The position numbers were made by a program, and so were the translations under genes. Under the pieces are notes generated by a model, which saw only the letters and a program-made list of their open reading frames with translations, had not been told where the DNA came from and searched no databases. From Verticillium longisporum (lineage: Eukaryota > Ascomycota > Sordariomycetes > Glomerellales > Plectosphaerellaceae), in NCBI GenBank assembly GCA_019188255.1, contig JAETXT010000002.1:2294001-2358000 (forward strand): DNA of 64,000 bases, given 5' to 3'. Positions 47,150-58,445 of this stretch are shown here, in pieces (positions within the stretch are counted from its first letter, which is position 1; the number at the start of each line of letters is the position of its first letter).

Positions 47150-49041
47150 ATGCCTGGCACAAACGGTACCCAGGGCGCGAAGGTGCTCGACCACGCCACC
47201 GCTCTCGATGTCCTCAAGGAGTACGAGGGCCGTGATGGTCTTGACATCACCGAGCTCATGGACACCAAGAAGCACGGTGGTCTGACCTACAACGACTTCT
47301 TGCTGCTTCCTGGCTACATTGGCTTCCCCGCCTCCGCCGTCAACCTCGACTCGCCTGTCACCAAGCGTGTCACCCTCAAGACCCCCTTCGTCTCCTCGCC
47401 CATGGACACCGTCACTGAGCACGAGATGGCCATCCACATGGCGCTCCAGGGCGGCCTCGGCGTTGTTCACCACAACTGCTCCCCGAGGCCCAGGCCGACA
47501 TGATCCGCAAGGTGAAGCGCTATGAGAACGGCTTCATCCTGACCCCGTTGTCATCAGCCGCGACACCACTGTTGGCGAGGCGAAGGCTCTTAAGGAGAAG
47601 TGGGGTTTCGGCGGTTTCCCCGTCACAGGTCAGTTGCCCATTTCTCTCTGTTCGCTCGTGTCACCAGCACCCCCCTTTTGTCGGCTTTCGATGATTAAAA
47701 AACCATGTCATAACTTTCGTTCCACCATACGTGACAACCATGTTGTCTTGAGGATATCTAATTAGACTATGAAAATAAGCCTTTTTTCATCTTTTACTAT
47801 TTTGAGCTATTTTGGCAAGAATCCGCAAAGCTAACCAATGCTGTCAGAGAACGGCAAGCTCGGCTCCAAGCTGCTTGGTATCGTCACCAACCGTGACATC
47901 CAGTTTGAGGAGGACCCCGAGACCTCCATCTCCAACGTCATGGTGACCGAGCTGATCACTGCTCCCTCGGGCGTTGACCTGCCCGACGCGAACAAGATCC
48001 TCGCCAAGTCCAAGAAGGGCAAGCTGCCCATCGTCGACAAGGAGGGCAACCTCGTCTCCATGATCTCCCGCTCCGACTTGAACAAGAACCAGCACTTCCC
48101 CTTGGCTTCCAAGCTCCCCGACAGCAAGCAGCTCCTCTGCGCTGCTGCCATTGGCACTCGTCCCGCCGACCGCGAGCGTCTCGCTCTGCTGGTCGATGCT
48201 GGCCTTGACATTGTCATCCTGGACTCGTCCCAGGGTAACAGCATGTACCAGGCCGACATGGTCAAGTGGATCAAGTCCGAGTTCCCCGGCCTCGACGTCA
48301 TTGGCGGAAACGTCGTGACGCGCGAGCAAGCCGCGACCCTCATCGCCGCCGGCGTTGACGGTCTGCGTATCGGCATGGGCAGCGGCTCGGCCTGCATCAC
48401 ACAGGAGGTCATGGCCGTCGGCCGCCCCCAGGCTGCTGCCGTTTACTCGGTCAGCAGCTTCGCCGCCCGCTTTGGCGTGCCCTGCATCGCCGACGGCGGT
48501 GTCCAGAACGTCGGCCACGTCGTCAAGGGCCTGTCCCTCGGTGCCTCGACCGTCATGATGGGCGGTCTCCTCGCCGGCACCACCGAGTCCCCCGGCACGT
48601 CCTTCGTCTCGCGCGAGGGCAAGCTGGTCAAGGCCTACCGTGGCATGGGCAGCATCGACGCCATGCAGGACAAGAAGGCCGGCGGTGGCGGCAAGGACTC
48701 GCAGAAGAGCAACGCCGGCACAGCCCGCTACTTCTCCGAGGGCGACAGCGTCCTGGTGGCCCAGGGCGTTACCGGCTCCGTCGCGCACAGGGGTATGTTC
48801 TCCCGCGCTCAACCACCCTCCGATCATGTTTGCTGACAGCTTTGACAGTCCCATCTCCAAGTTCGTCCCCTACCTGGCGGCCGGTCTCAAGCACTCGATG
48901 CAGGACTGCGGCATGCAGAGCCTGACCGAGCTGCACGAGAGCGTCGCTGACGGCACCCTCCGCTTCGAGCTCCGCACGTCGAGCGCCCAGATGGAGGGCA
49001 ACGTGAACATGGAGTCTTACGAGAAGAAGCTCTTCGCGTAA
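47150..49041 (+). CDS. Inosine-5'-monophosphate dehydrogenase, three frame breaks
   Basis: Oxidises IMP to XMP with NAD+, the committed step of GTP synthesis, and is the mycophenolic-acid target. Exons are 47150-47628, 47848-48792 and 48849-49041; introns are 47629-47847 (219 bp, unusually long here) and 48793-48848. Visible regions: the N-terminal barrel ([15 protein letters not shown]), a CBS pair ([26 protein letters not shown]), and the second half of the barrel with catalytic loop [11 protein letters not shown], active-site [12 protein letters not shown] and YRGMGS. The end, [10 protein letters not shown], is typical. Single missing bases are needed at CCCC 47481-47484 ([15 protein letters not shown]), around 47539-47546 ([14 protein letters not shown]), and at GGGG 48790-48793 beside the second donor (AHRG|PISKF). 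Adding three bases gives 1620 nt and 539 aa, the family length. Three equal-sized errors in an essential, otherwise perfectly conserved gene argue for sequencing error. Confidence 0.93.
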
Positions 49042-49865
49042 ATCTCCTTCATTGTCGAGTAACACAACTCGTCGTGGCAGTGGTAGAGTTCCCCTCACCA
49101 AGACCATATCGTAGGGGCGTATGGTGGTCGTTGGGGCGGGAAATGGTGGGCGGTATGATGATTTTTCTGGCGTAACGAATGGAAATGAAGCGCGTGTTGG
49201 AATACCGCCGCAAGGGAACGGGACGGGATGGGAATATTGAGAACGCTCTAAAACAAAAATCAGGGGATGTATAGGGAGAAGCCATGACGCTTTTACGAAA
49301 CGCTGCTTCGATGATATACCATGGTACATACAAAGTGCCGAGCGCTCGCGCGCAATGAAAATAATGAAAGTTTTACGATTTACTACGATACATGCGGAAG
49401 CTCTGCCAGTCTGATGAGTTGTGCAACAAGCGGCGAAATTATTCCTACAGTGCAACAAGGGAGGGAGAGTGCCTAGAGGCCAATATCGGCAACTTGGTAT
49501 TCCTTCACTCAGTCCCGCTGGCAGACGGCCTTTACGATGATTTGAAGCGCGCTGCGTGTACTATGCTAGGTGTATGAGCACCTAGCCGTGCAGAACAAAA
49601 AAAAAAAGTGCTGGCAATTTCATACTGGCAAGCTAAACATGGATTTTGAAGAGTCATGTAATGCCCATTACACCTCGCATGCAGAACCGCTTGGACTATG
49701 CCGTATAACGAAAAACCTCAAACTAAATACAAACCACACTCGCTCATGATCCGCCAAGCATGCGTAAGATTTCGCAGATTCTCTTCTCGAGTTTCATCAA
49801 CTTCGTAGCGTTTCACGTCGTGAAAGCTCCCTCTCATCACACCTTTTGCTTATCGTTCTCCAGCA
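49042..49865. other. Intergenic region between convergent genes
   Basis: 3' flanks of IMPDH and the MFS gene. An A-rich run (about 12 A) lies at about 49597. No gene supported. Confidence 0.6.
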
Positions 49866-52111
49866 TCATTGCTTGCTCGTCGTGATCGAATCGTAACCAG
49901 CTCTCGGTGTCGTGCGGCCACTGCTACCTGCACGCCCCAGTAAAGGCTCATCCTCAGAGGAGTACTCGCCTTCCTCTCCTTCATTCCTGTCTTTGGTCGT
50001 TGTTACCACGTCGGAATCGTCATCTTCTAGCAAGGTCTCCTCATCGGCCTCGTCGTCCGTGGTCTCCGTGCTGGGCGCGGGCCCGTCACCCTCGGTGAGC
50101 ATCATGGCAGGAATGGCGCCGACCACAGCACAGAATGAAAGAAGCCACCAAGCAGTAATAACATAACCCCTCTCTACACCCCAACTGAACGCGACGCCGG
50201 CGCTGGCCGGTCCGACGGCACGGCCCAGGCCGGAGAACATGGTCGCAAAACCGTTGAGAGTGCCCAGAATGCGCAGGCTGGACGCCGAATTGGTGAGCAA
50301 AATAGTCATGCAGGGAAGCCGACAATGGCAGCGAAGCCCTTGACCAGCATAAGAGACAGGAGAGCAATGTAGCGCGTTGTCGTGGTAGGAAGGAGGACGG
50401 TATATGGCATGAGGATATACACAAAGGGTGAGACGTAGGCACACGCGCGGTAGCATCGGAGAGTGCCAAATCGGCTGCAGAGGACTGGGAAGAAGAGAAA
50501 CTGGATGGCGCCGCACGCAACGCCGTAGAAGGCGAAGATAGGGCCGATGCGCTCAGAGCCCAGACCGAAACCGCCGCTGAATTGAAAGGGCAGACTCGTG
50601 TTTTCGGGTGTGTGCTCGATTATCGGATAGTTCAGGAAGACGGGAACGACCTGATCGAAAGCGACGGCGTGGAGAGCCAAGAATGTGTAGGCAACGAGAC
50701 CAATGACCGTTTGCCTGGTGAAGACTTCACCCATTGTTGGCTTGGTCGTGATCATGGACTTCTTCGGGGCCTTGATCATGGCTGGCAACAAGGGAGCCGT
50801 GGCCTCGCCGTCAACGAAGGATGTCCTCCTCGCTCGAATGTCGTGGTGACTGCGTCTAAAGGTGCGAGTAAGACGCTGTCCCATCTGCAAACCCCAGTCA
50901 TTGCTACCCCGCTTGCTCTCAAGCGTCTCATGTAGAAAGAAGATGGCTGATCCAAGTGATATGAGGAAGAAGATGGACATGATCATGTTTGGCAAGGCGA
51001 ATGGGAAGGTCTTAAAAAATGTGCTGTTGCCGAAGAGCGCGGGGAAGCGCTCGACCGGCTGGACAAAGATGCCACCGAAGGCAGGACCGAAGACGCCTGT
51101 GCATGTAAGTATGTGGTTCTAGGTGGGTTGGACATGGAGGGAGCTTACTTCCAATCGTCCATACGAGAGGCATGACAGAGAATGCTCGGGGCTGGAGCTC
51201 CTTCTCGGTAACCATTTCGGCCACCATGGTGCGGATGATGCCAACTAGTCAGGATATCAGGACGCGCTATCAAAGATGAATATGGGATGCTTCAACTCAC
51301 CATTGCCGTTGCCACCTCCAAGCAAAACGCGCACGATGATAGCCATAGTTAGACTAGTCGAGAATCCCCATACGAGGAAGAGTGTCATGGTGGATGTCAA
51401 GCCAGCGATGATGGTCGGTTTCCGGCCAAACGTGTCGGATGCCTTCCCCCAAGGCACCGCACAGGCGCTCTGTGACAGTGAAAATGCGGCAGACGTGATG
51501 CCAGCCCATTTGGCGACTTTGTTCTGCTCGACACCGAAGCTGCGGATCATCTCTGGAAGATAGGGGAAGACGGAAGTCATGGCGAGGGGCTCGGCGAATC
51601 GCGCGATGGCTGGGAAAATGTTAGCGTACCATGTTACTCATAGCTGTAAATACCTGTGAGGTGTCGGTACAGTCAAGATGGAGGCGGCCACGACGCCTCC
51701 TTCATGATGGTGGAGAGGTCCATGTTACGTTCCTGCTTCAAGCATGAGAATGCAGCTCAAGGCTCACGGTGATCAGGCAACTAGGAAGATCATGACCAAA
51801 GTGCAGCACATGCTGAAGCGGACAACATAAGAAAAAGATGAGAAAGATATCTAGGTAGCATTGTCTGTCTTTTGGCCCTCCTCAACATCGTCGTCCAAGA
51901 TGACGCGATGTCTGCTGTATCCCATGTACTAGCACAGGCACTAGCCTAGATGGACAGGCAGAGTTGTCCGAAGCGTCTGCAACATGCGAGAGGAGGCATC
52001 CGGGATAACGCTGGTTTATGAGCAGAGGTGAGAGAGTCTGTGTAGCTTACCCAAAATGGCCAGCTGTTGCACCGGCAGCTTCGGCTCTCGCCTCCTCCTG
52101 GGGCTCGACAT
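49866..52111 (-). CDS. MFS transporter of the ZIFL/DHA1-like type, one frame break
   Basis: Twelve-helix major facilitator, with substrate not predictable. Exons on the complement are 52111-52051, 51609-51301, 51244-51149 and 51096-49866. Introns are 441, 56 and 52 bp. The short exon 1 encodes MSSPRRRREPKLPVQQLAIL and joins to AIARFAEPLAMTSVFPYLPE across the 441 bp intron. The MFS signature is WGKASDTFGRKPTIIAGL, followed by RVLLGGGNGNVGIIRTMVAE and NSTFFKTFPFALPN. The acidic tail ends in EDEPLLGRAGSSGRTTP, a possible vacuolar or endosomal dileucine-type signal. At GGG 50313-50315 (CCC on the coding strand) one base is missing: AAIVGFP must continue with CMTILLTNSASSLRILGTLN. With it the CDS is 1698 nt (565 aa). 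The exon order and sequence resemble plant ZIFL and fungal Ycr023c-type carriers. Confidence 0.87.
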
Positions 52112-53713
52112 GATGACTGAAGGCGAGTGCGTGAGCCTACAGAAAGCGGGTCGGCGATCTGGTGGATAGACAGGTGCAGGATAAGATGGGGATATATTTA
52201 GATCCCACGGCGCCTTTAGATAGGCGTAAACAAATACGGGAGATCTAGCAAGATCCGGTCAAGACCAGAATACCAGAGCAAAGTTCGGTTGGGCAGGCTG
52301 CGGACAAAAGAGGCCGAATAACGAAGAAAAAGATGCAGAAGTGATGAGAAATCGAGGAATCGGTCAGTCAAATGAAGAGAAACTGCACCTGCAAAACCTT
52401 GCATCGGTCACAGGCAACGACCCCACTGGCCATTTTCCTAGCGTCGTAGTGCGTTCCCACCTCCACACAAGCGCCGCAGCCCGATCCGCTCGCGCTCGCC
52501 TCGCATTAGATGCCCAGCCGTTGCACTTCTCCATGCACTTGCACTTGCCTGGTTGGGCGTCTGCTGCTGCACAACAGCCTGGTTGGTCTCAGGTTCACAC
52601 TCCTGCCGTCGGCTCACCGAGCGACAGGTCTTGCCTTCGGGGGAAAGATGACGCCTCCCGAGTCTTGTGAGGGGCTCCTCCTCAATGTGCGATTGGTTCC
52701 GGATGACAGGTGCATATCCGATGAACGATGAGCCTTGCAAAAATCCCCCAAAGAAAGGCGGTATTGGTTGTCGATCCAAGGCGCCTCATGTAAGCAATAC
52801 CGTCACGAGGTGAAAGAGAGACAAGCGTCCTGCAAAGGATGCAATGTAAGTTTCAAGGGAGGAGGGAAGGGGTGGCAGCCATGGTCAGTGTGGCGAGTCC
52901 GCTGTCGGCATGTTGGTCGGTTGTCGGCGGCGTCGTCGTCAACTTGACCGAGCAGCAGCGGATGGGACGGCGAGATGGTGTGCTCAGGGTTGAGATGCGA
53001 CAGGGTATATTTTTTTCAACGTTGAAGGGGAAGTCACGTCCCCCCGACGCAGGGTGGGGGTCAAAGGTCCAGGCCTCACAGTCAGTCCGCGCTTGGCCTG
53101 CGTGGCCCCCTCGTGATTCTGGCAGCTGGCGGCCCGATGCTGGACCCGCCGTCATCGGCGCCAAACCCGGGCGCCGAATCCCCACCCCGCAGTAGGATCC
53201 GAGTTACGAGCATACGTTCCACGCTGATGATGTAAGCGTATCATGCTCCTCGACCGCCTAAAGCGTCATCATGTGCCAATTCTAGGCAGGTACTGTATTA
53301 CCCTCACTGTCTCTACCCTACCTGAGGTACCTATCCTTCTGCCCAGGCACGGTACACTCTCCACTTTGGATTCCTCGATCGCATCAAAGTCACGTTCATT
53401 GATGCCATCGATGACAAACGATACGACCCACTGCCCGCCTCTCGACAACCCACAGAGGTCTTCTTCAGGATTCACACCCAAGCTTCACGGTGTGGTGATT
53501 CTTCCTTGAGTTTCGCTTCACCTCACCTCGGTCTTGGTGCCTTCACACCTGGATACTCGACGCATCTATCGAAGGCGCGGAGTGATCATTGCATCACATC
53601 CGCCTGCGGTACATTCCCCCTTCTCCTTCTGTTGCTTGTATCTCGGAACGGACATATCTTGGCGACAGACGGCACAACACGACCAGGTTTCACAGCACAT
53701 TCTCACTGCTACC
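52112..53713. other. 1.6 kb spacer between divergent genes
   Basis: Promoter region of the MFS gene (-) and the M28 peptidase (+). No gene supported. Candidate frames at 52839-53195 and 53534-53713 carry no domain; the latter is upstream leader in frame with the peptidase. Confidence 0.6.
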
Positions 53714-56251
53714 ATGACTGAAAAGTCTCCAGCGCACAGGCACCCGCCGGGCGTCGTCATGGCCGACGAGCACACGCCCTTGATAGCCACGGTTCTCGTG
53801 GCGGAGCCCAGGCAGCGGTACCAGCACCACTACGTTCGACGCTTGTGTACCACTGCGATATGCGCATGTCTCTTTGCCTTCTTTACGACATTCGTGGTAC
53901 TGGTGTGTCTCGATCCTGACGACGGCTCCTCTTACTTTCCTGGTCCGCCGAGTGGACCAGCTCACTCCACTGCGCAGACGGGGCCCACCTTCTCGCACCA
54001 GGACTTGCTTGATGTCCTTTTCGAGACCCCATCTGCCGAAAAGGCCGAGGACTGGAGCAGATTCTACACCGCTGGTCCCCATCTGGCAGGCCAGAACTTC
54101 TCTCAGGTACGATATCCACTCGACTGCTTGAGGAAAACAGTACTCACAAACACATCAGGCGAGATGGACCCAGGAGAAGTGGATTGAGTGGGGTGTTCCC
54201 TCTGACATTGTTTCTTACGACGTGTACTTGAACTATCCTGTGAACCATAGCCTTTCCGTTCTCAGCCGCGAGGAGAAAGACAGCAATGCGCAAGATGCTT
54301 CCTGGAAGGTTGACTTCAAGGCATCGCTCGAGGAGGACATCCTCGACGAAGATCCCACATCCGGTTCCGCAGATCGCATCCCTACCTTTCACGGCTACTC
54401 AGCAAGCGGTAACGTTACCGGTTCCTTTGTTTGGGTCAACTATGGCACGTACCAAGATTTTGAGGACCTACGCAAGGCCAATGTCAGCCTTGCAGGCAAG
54501 ATTGCCATCGCGCGCTACGGCGGTATCTTCCGCGGTCTCAAGATCAAACGGGCCCAGGAGCTCGGCATGGTCGGTGCTGTGCTCTACAGCGACCCTGGTG
54601 ACGATGGCGAGATTCGGGAAGAGAATGGGTACAAGACATACCCAGAAGGCCCGGCTCGCAACCCTTCGAGCGTCCAGCGTGGCAGCGCTCAATTCTTGAG
54701 CGTGCGTCCTGGAGACCCAACAACTCCGGGATATCCAAGCAAGCCCGGTGCGCCCAGAGCGCCTGTGGATGCCGCCATTCCATCGATCCCATCGATTCCC
54801 ATCTCATACGCCGATGCACTGCCCATACTCAATGCTCTGAACGGCCATGGACCCTCGGCTGGTGACTTCAACCAGTATTGGACCCGCAACTTGGGCCTGA
54901 AATACAAGGGAATTGAGTACAACATTGGTCCCTCGCCCGACAACGTCGTCATCAACCTGTACAACGAGCAAAGCTACGTGACGACGCCTCTCTGGAACGT
55001 CATCGGAATTGTTAATGGTACTATCCCGAATGAAGTGGTCGTGATCGGTAACCACCGTGACGCCTGGATCGCTGGCGGCGCCGGCGACCCCAACAGTGGC
55101 TCCGCCGTCCTCAACGAAGTCGTTCGTAGCGTCGGAGCCGCTCTTGCAGCTGGCTGGACCCCGCTCCGCACAATTGTCTTCGCCTCTTGGGATGGCGAGG
55201 AATATTCTCTCATCGGCAGCACTGAGTGGGTTGAGGAGTATCTCCCTGGCTCACGGATGCTGCGGTTGGCTACGTCAATGTTGAAGGGGGGGTCCGGGGT
55301 ACCAACTTTGATGCCGCAGCAGCTCCGGCCCTTCACCGCGTCCATCGGGAGGTTGTAACCGCTATTCCATCTCCAAACCAGACTGTCCCCGGACAGACCG
55401 TCGGTGATCTGTGGAGCGGCAAGATCAGGCCCATGGGCTCCGGCTCCGACTTCACGGCGTTCCAGGACTTTGCCGGCATCCCGTCGCTGGACTTTGGCTT
55501 CGGTGGCTACGGCCCCAAAGATGCGGTATACCACTACCACAGCAACTACGACTCATTCTACTGGATGGAAAACTTTGGCGACCCAGGCTTCGAATACCAC
55601 AAGGCCATGGCGCGTATCCTCGGTCGCACCGTGGCGGAGCTGTCCAACAAGCCCATCATCCGCTTCGACGCGACCGATTATGCCGACGCTCTCGCCGGTT
55701 ACATTGACAAGATCGACGCCAAACTGGCCGCCGCCACCTCCTCCGCTGCTGAACCCGACATCGCCACCATGTCCGAAGAAGAAATCTTCGCCCTTCGCTC
55801 CAGCGGCCTCCCCTCAGGCGTTGAAGCCGCAGAAGCCCGTCCCCGCGGCAGTCCCGCCGACGTCGCCGAGGCCCTCGCCCACCTGCGCTTCCTGACCGCC
55901 AATCTCCGCATCAAGACCCAGCGCCTCGACGCGCTGGGCCGCTGGGTCGACGACACCATAGCCGCCGGCGTACCCTGGTGGTACGTCTGGAAGCGCCTCA
56001 AGCTCGGCTGGGCGCTCGTGCACGTCAACGCCGCGTACAAGGGCTTCGAGCGCCACTTCCTGCACCCCGAAGGCCTCGACGGGCGTGACTGGTTCAAGCA
56101 CGTCGTCTTCGCCCCGGGCCTGTGGACGGGCTATGCGGGTGCCGTATTCCCCGGGCTGCAGGAGAGCATTGATGCCAGGGACTATGTGAATGCCGTGAGG
56201 TGGGCAGGGATCATTGGAGAGAGCTTGGAGTCGGCAGACAAGAGCATTTAG
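53714..56251 (+). CDS. M28 (glutamate carboxypeptidase II-like) membrane metallopeptidase, one frame break
   Basis: Type II membrane zinc peptidase of the M28B/transferrin-receptor-like family, related to yeast Vps70/Tre1-type proteins. Exons are 53714-54106 and 54159-56251, with intron 54107-54158. One missing base at CCC 55244-55246 gives 2487 nt (828 aa). The cytosolic N terminus carries HTPLIA, followed by a single transmembrane segment at about residues 44-66 (LCTTAICACLFAFFTTFVVL). A PA domain follows (KIAIARYGGIFRGLKIKRA, GAVLYSDPGDDG). The peptidase core has VVIGNHRDAW (Zn His), GAGDPNSGSA (bridging Asp) and ASWDGEEYSLIG (catalytic Glu pair). After the break come SGSDFTAFQDFAGIPS and YHYHSNYDSFYW (last Zn His). 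The dimerisation domain ends GIIGESLESADKSI. Unrepaired, the frame stops at 55358 before the last zinc ligands. I chose ATG 53714 (MTEKSP). Confidence 0.9.
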
Positions 56252-56650
56252 TCAACAGAAGTGTGGTGCATAGCCATGCTGTCCTGATGGCATGTATGAG
56301 AATATCCCTCCATGAACCGTCACATCGAATACAATTCCTTAAGATGGACCATAGGGTGATGCTGAGTACTCCGTTGGTTTCGCGGGTATCGGACTGAGGC
56401 CTGTGTGGACAGCCAGTAGAAATGAAGTAGGGTTACACAAGCTGACGGCTAGGCCGTGAAAGCTACCATGACAGCTTAGCAAGGGAATAGGCATCTTTGA
56501 TACTCTGGATACTCTGCAAACCAAAAAGCCACAGCCGTGCTGAGCTCAGTGTGGCGGTCTAACATATCATTTCTACATTCTAATGCCTGCCATATTCGTA
56601 CAAATCCGTCGTCCCTCCTCCAGGAAACACGAGCCCAAGCCAGCAGCAGC
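56252..56650. other. Short spacer between convergent genes
   Basis: 3' flanks of the M28 peptidase and MCR1. Nothing else seen. Confidence 0.6.
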
Positions 56651-57815
56651 TTAGAACTTGTAGACCTGGTCAGGTGAGTAGCCGAGCTCCTTCAGGATGC
56701 CAACAAGCTCGCCCTGGTCCTTGGGGCTCTTCTTGTTGCCGGAGACGGCGTTCATCAAGCCGGGAGGGCCGCAGACGAAGACCTTGATGTCACCAGACGA
56801 GGGCTCGGGAAGGACCGTCTTGAGGAGGTTCTTGTCGATGAAGCCCTTGCCGCCGGGCCACTCGCCCGTGGGCTTGTCGAGGACGTAAAAGGCGCGGAAG
56901 CGCCGGGGGTACGTGTTCTCGAGCTCGGCAAACTCCTTGCGCAGCAGAATGTCCTCCTCGGTAACGTTGCCGAAGACGAGCGTGACCTTGGTCTTATCGG
57001 CCGGGTTGTTGAAGATGGCGCGGGCGAGCTGGTACATGGGGGTGATGCCCGTGCCGCCGGCTACGAGGGCAATGTGCTCGTGCTTGTTGGCGGTCCAGGC
57101 GTACTTGGGCAGCGGGCCCTTGAAGTCGAGGCGCTGGCCAGGCGTCATATCGTGCATGTGCGTGGACATGGGGCCGTCGGGGTACTTCTTGACGAGGAGG
57201 TCGAGGTAGCCCTTGGCGTCTGGGTGGGTTCTTGTCAGCCTTGCAGTCTATCATGTGTTATAAGTCTAGGAGGGGAAGGTCATACCCTCGTCGCTGACGG
57301 GAGTGTAGGGGCGCAACACAGCCTTCTCCATCTCGGGACCCTTGTACTTGGTCAGGACAGCGCTGGCAACGGACAGGCCGGAGACCTGATCATCCTCGGG
57401 CAGCTTGAAGCGGAAACGCTTAGTGTTGTGGTTCACGATCTCGACATTCTCGAGAGCGAGCGAAACGAAGCCTTGGTCAACGCCGTTGAGAGCCTTCTTA
57501 GTCGTGGCATTCGTCAGGTCGGCGGCAGCGTCCTTGATCTTGGCCTCGGCCTTCTTGGCGGCGGGCGCACCACCAAGGAAGTAGTAGCCCGCGGCAGCGA
57601 CACCGACGGCACCAACAGCGTAGAGGGCGGTGTTGGAACCACCGGTCGAGGGCTCTGTGGCGTAGCGGCGTGCTTGCTGAAGAAATGGTCAGTAACGATG
57701 TTCTGGCACGATGTTGTGGCGCGATGGAAATGCCACGGAGCACAAAGTGACAAAGTGGGTGATCGCGTACCTGCTTGAGAGGCTGCACCGCCCTGAAAGC
57801 TGGTCTGGAGAACAT
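56651..57815 (-). CDS. MCR1: Mitochondrial NADH-cytochrome b5 reductase
   Basis: FAD flavoprotein passing electrons from NADH to cytochrome b5 (or, in yeast, to the erythroascorbyl radical), located in the outer membrane and intermembrane space. Exons on the complement are 57815-57771, 57676-57286 and 57219-56651, with introns of 94 and 66 bp. They total 1005 nt (334 aa). The N terminus [15 protein letters not shown] plus QARRYATE is a basic amphipathic presequence. A hydrophobic anchor follows ([20 protein letters not shown]). FAD-binding motif: RPYTPVSDE, split from [16 protein letters not shown] by intron 2. Then [13 protein letters not shown], the NADH-binding [15 protein letters not shown] and [12 protein letters not shown], ending VYKF. 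The family's usual length and the conserved phase across both introns support the model. Confidence 0.94.
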
Positions 57816-58445
57816 ATCGAATTCAATTGGCGTCGTGAGGGCGACAGAAAGTTGATTGGTTTGTTGAAATGTGGTTGGAGGATACAGACTGAAGCTGCTG
57901 GCGATCAAAAAGGCCTCCTACCTCCCGAGTCGGCACGGTAGGTACCCACCCCCTGACGCCATGAGTGGATGACGTACAGAGGCAGTCACGTGTGGTGGCT
58001 CTACCATGGAGTCGCAACCATCGATTTCTAAGCAATATCCAGTTGACAACGAAAATGCAAGTGGTCTCCTGGGCGTGTCTGTTTACGCAGCAGTTTATTC
58101 TTACAATAAGCTGATAGATATCTCAGCAGGATGTTGCCATCTGCTTGCCACTGTAGGCTGTCATCCTTCATCATCATCCGCGATGCTCGGGTCTTGTGTC
58201 ATCCAAGTTCAAGACACGCCCTCAAGCTCAGATCCACCCCCGCCTCCCTCACTGTCCAACTGTTGGCGGGGCCCAAGCCAATCCATCAAGCGCCCCCTTC
58301 TGACATGCAAGTAGCTCGCCAATCAAATAAAACGCTCCAGCCGACCGTTTATCATTTCTTTGTACAAGATTCTGTAGAAAGACGCTCTCAGCGCAGGCCA
58401 AGATCACCAGGGCGATTGGCCAACCATGCTCATCGCGCGTCTTCG
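57816..58445. other. Spacer between tandem reverse-strand genes
   Basis: Promoter of MCR1 and 3' flank of the SH3 gene. No gene supported. Confidence 0.6.

Noticed and set aside
47844..48860. 338-codon reverse-strand open frame
   Set aside because: Antisense shadow of IMP dehydrogenase.
1806..56251. Idea that the region is a cluster of decaying pseudogenes or has been mutated by RIP
   Set aside because: The lesions are single-base deletions at homopolymers, not C-to-T transitions, and the surrounding codons are fully conserved.
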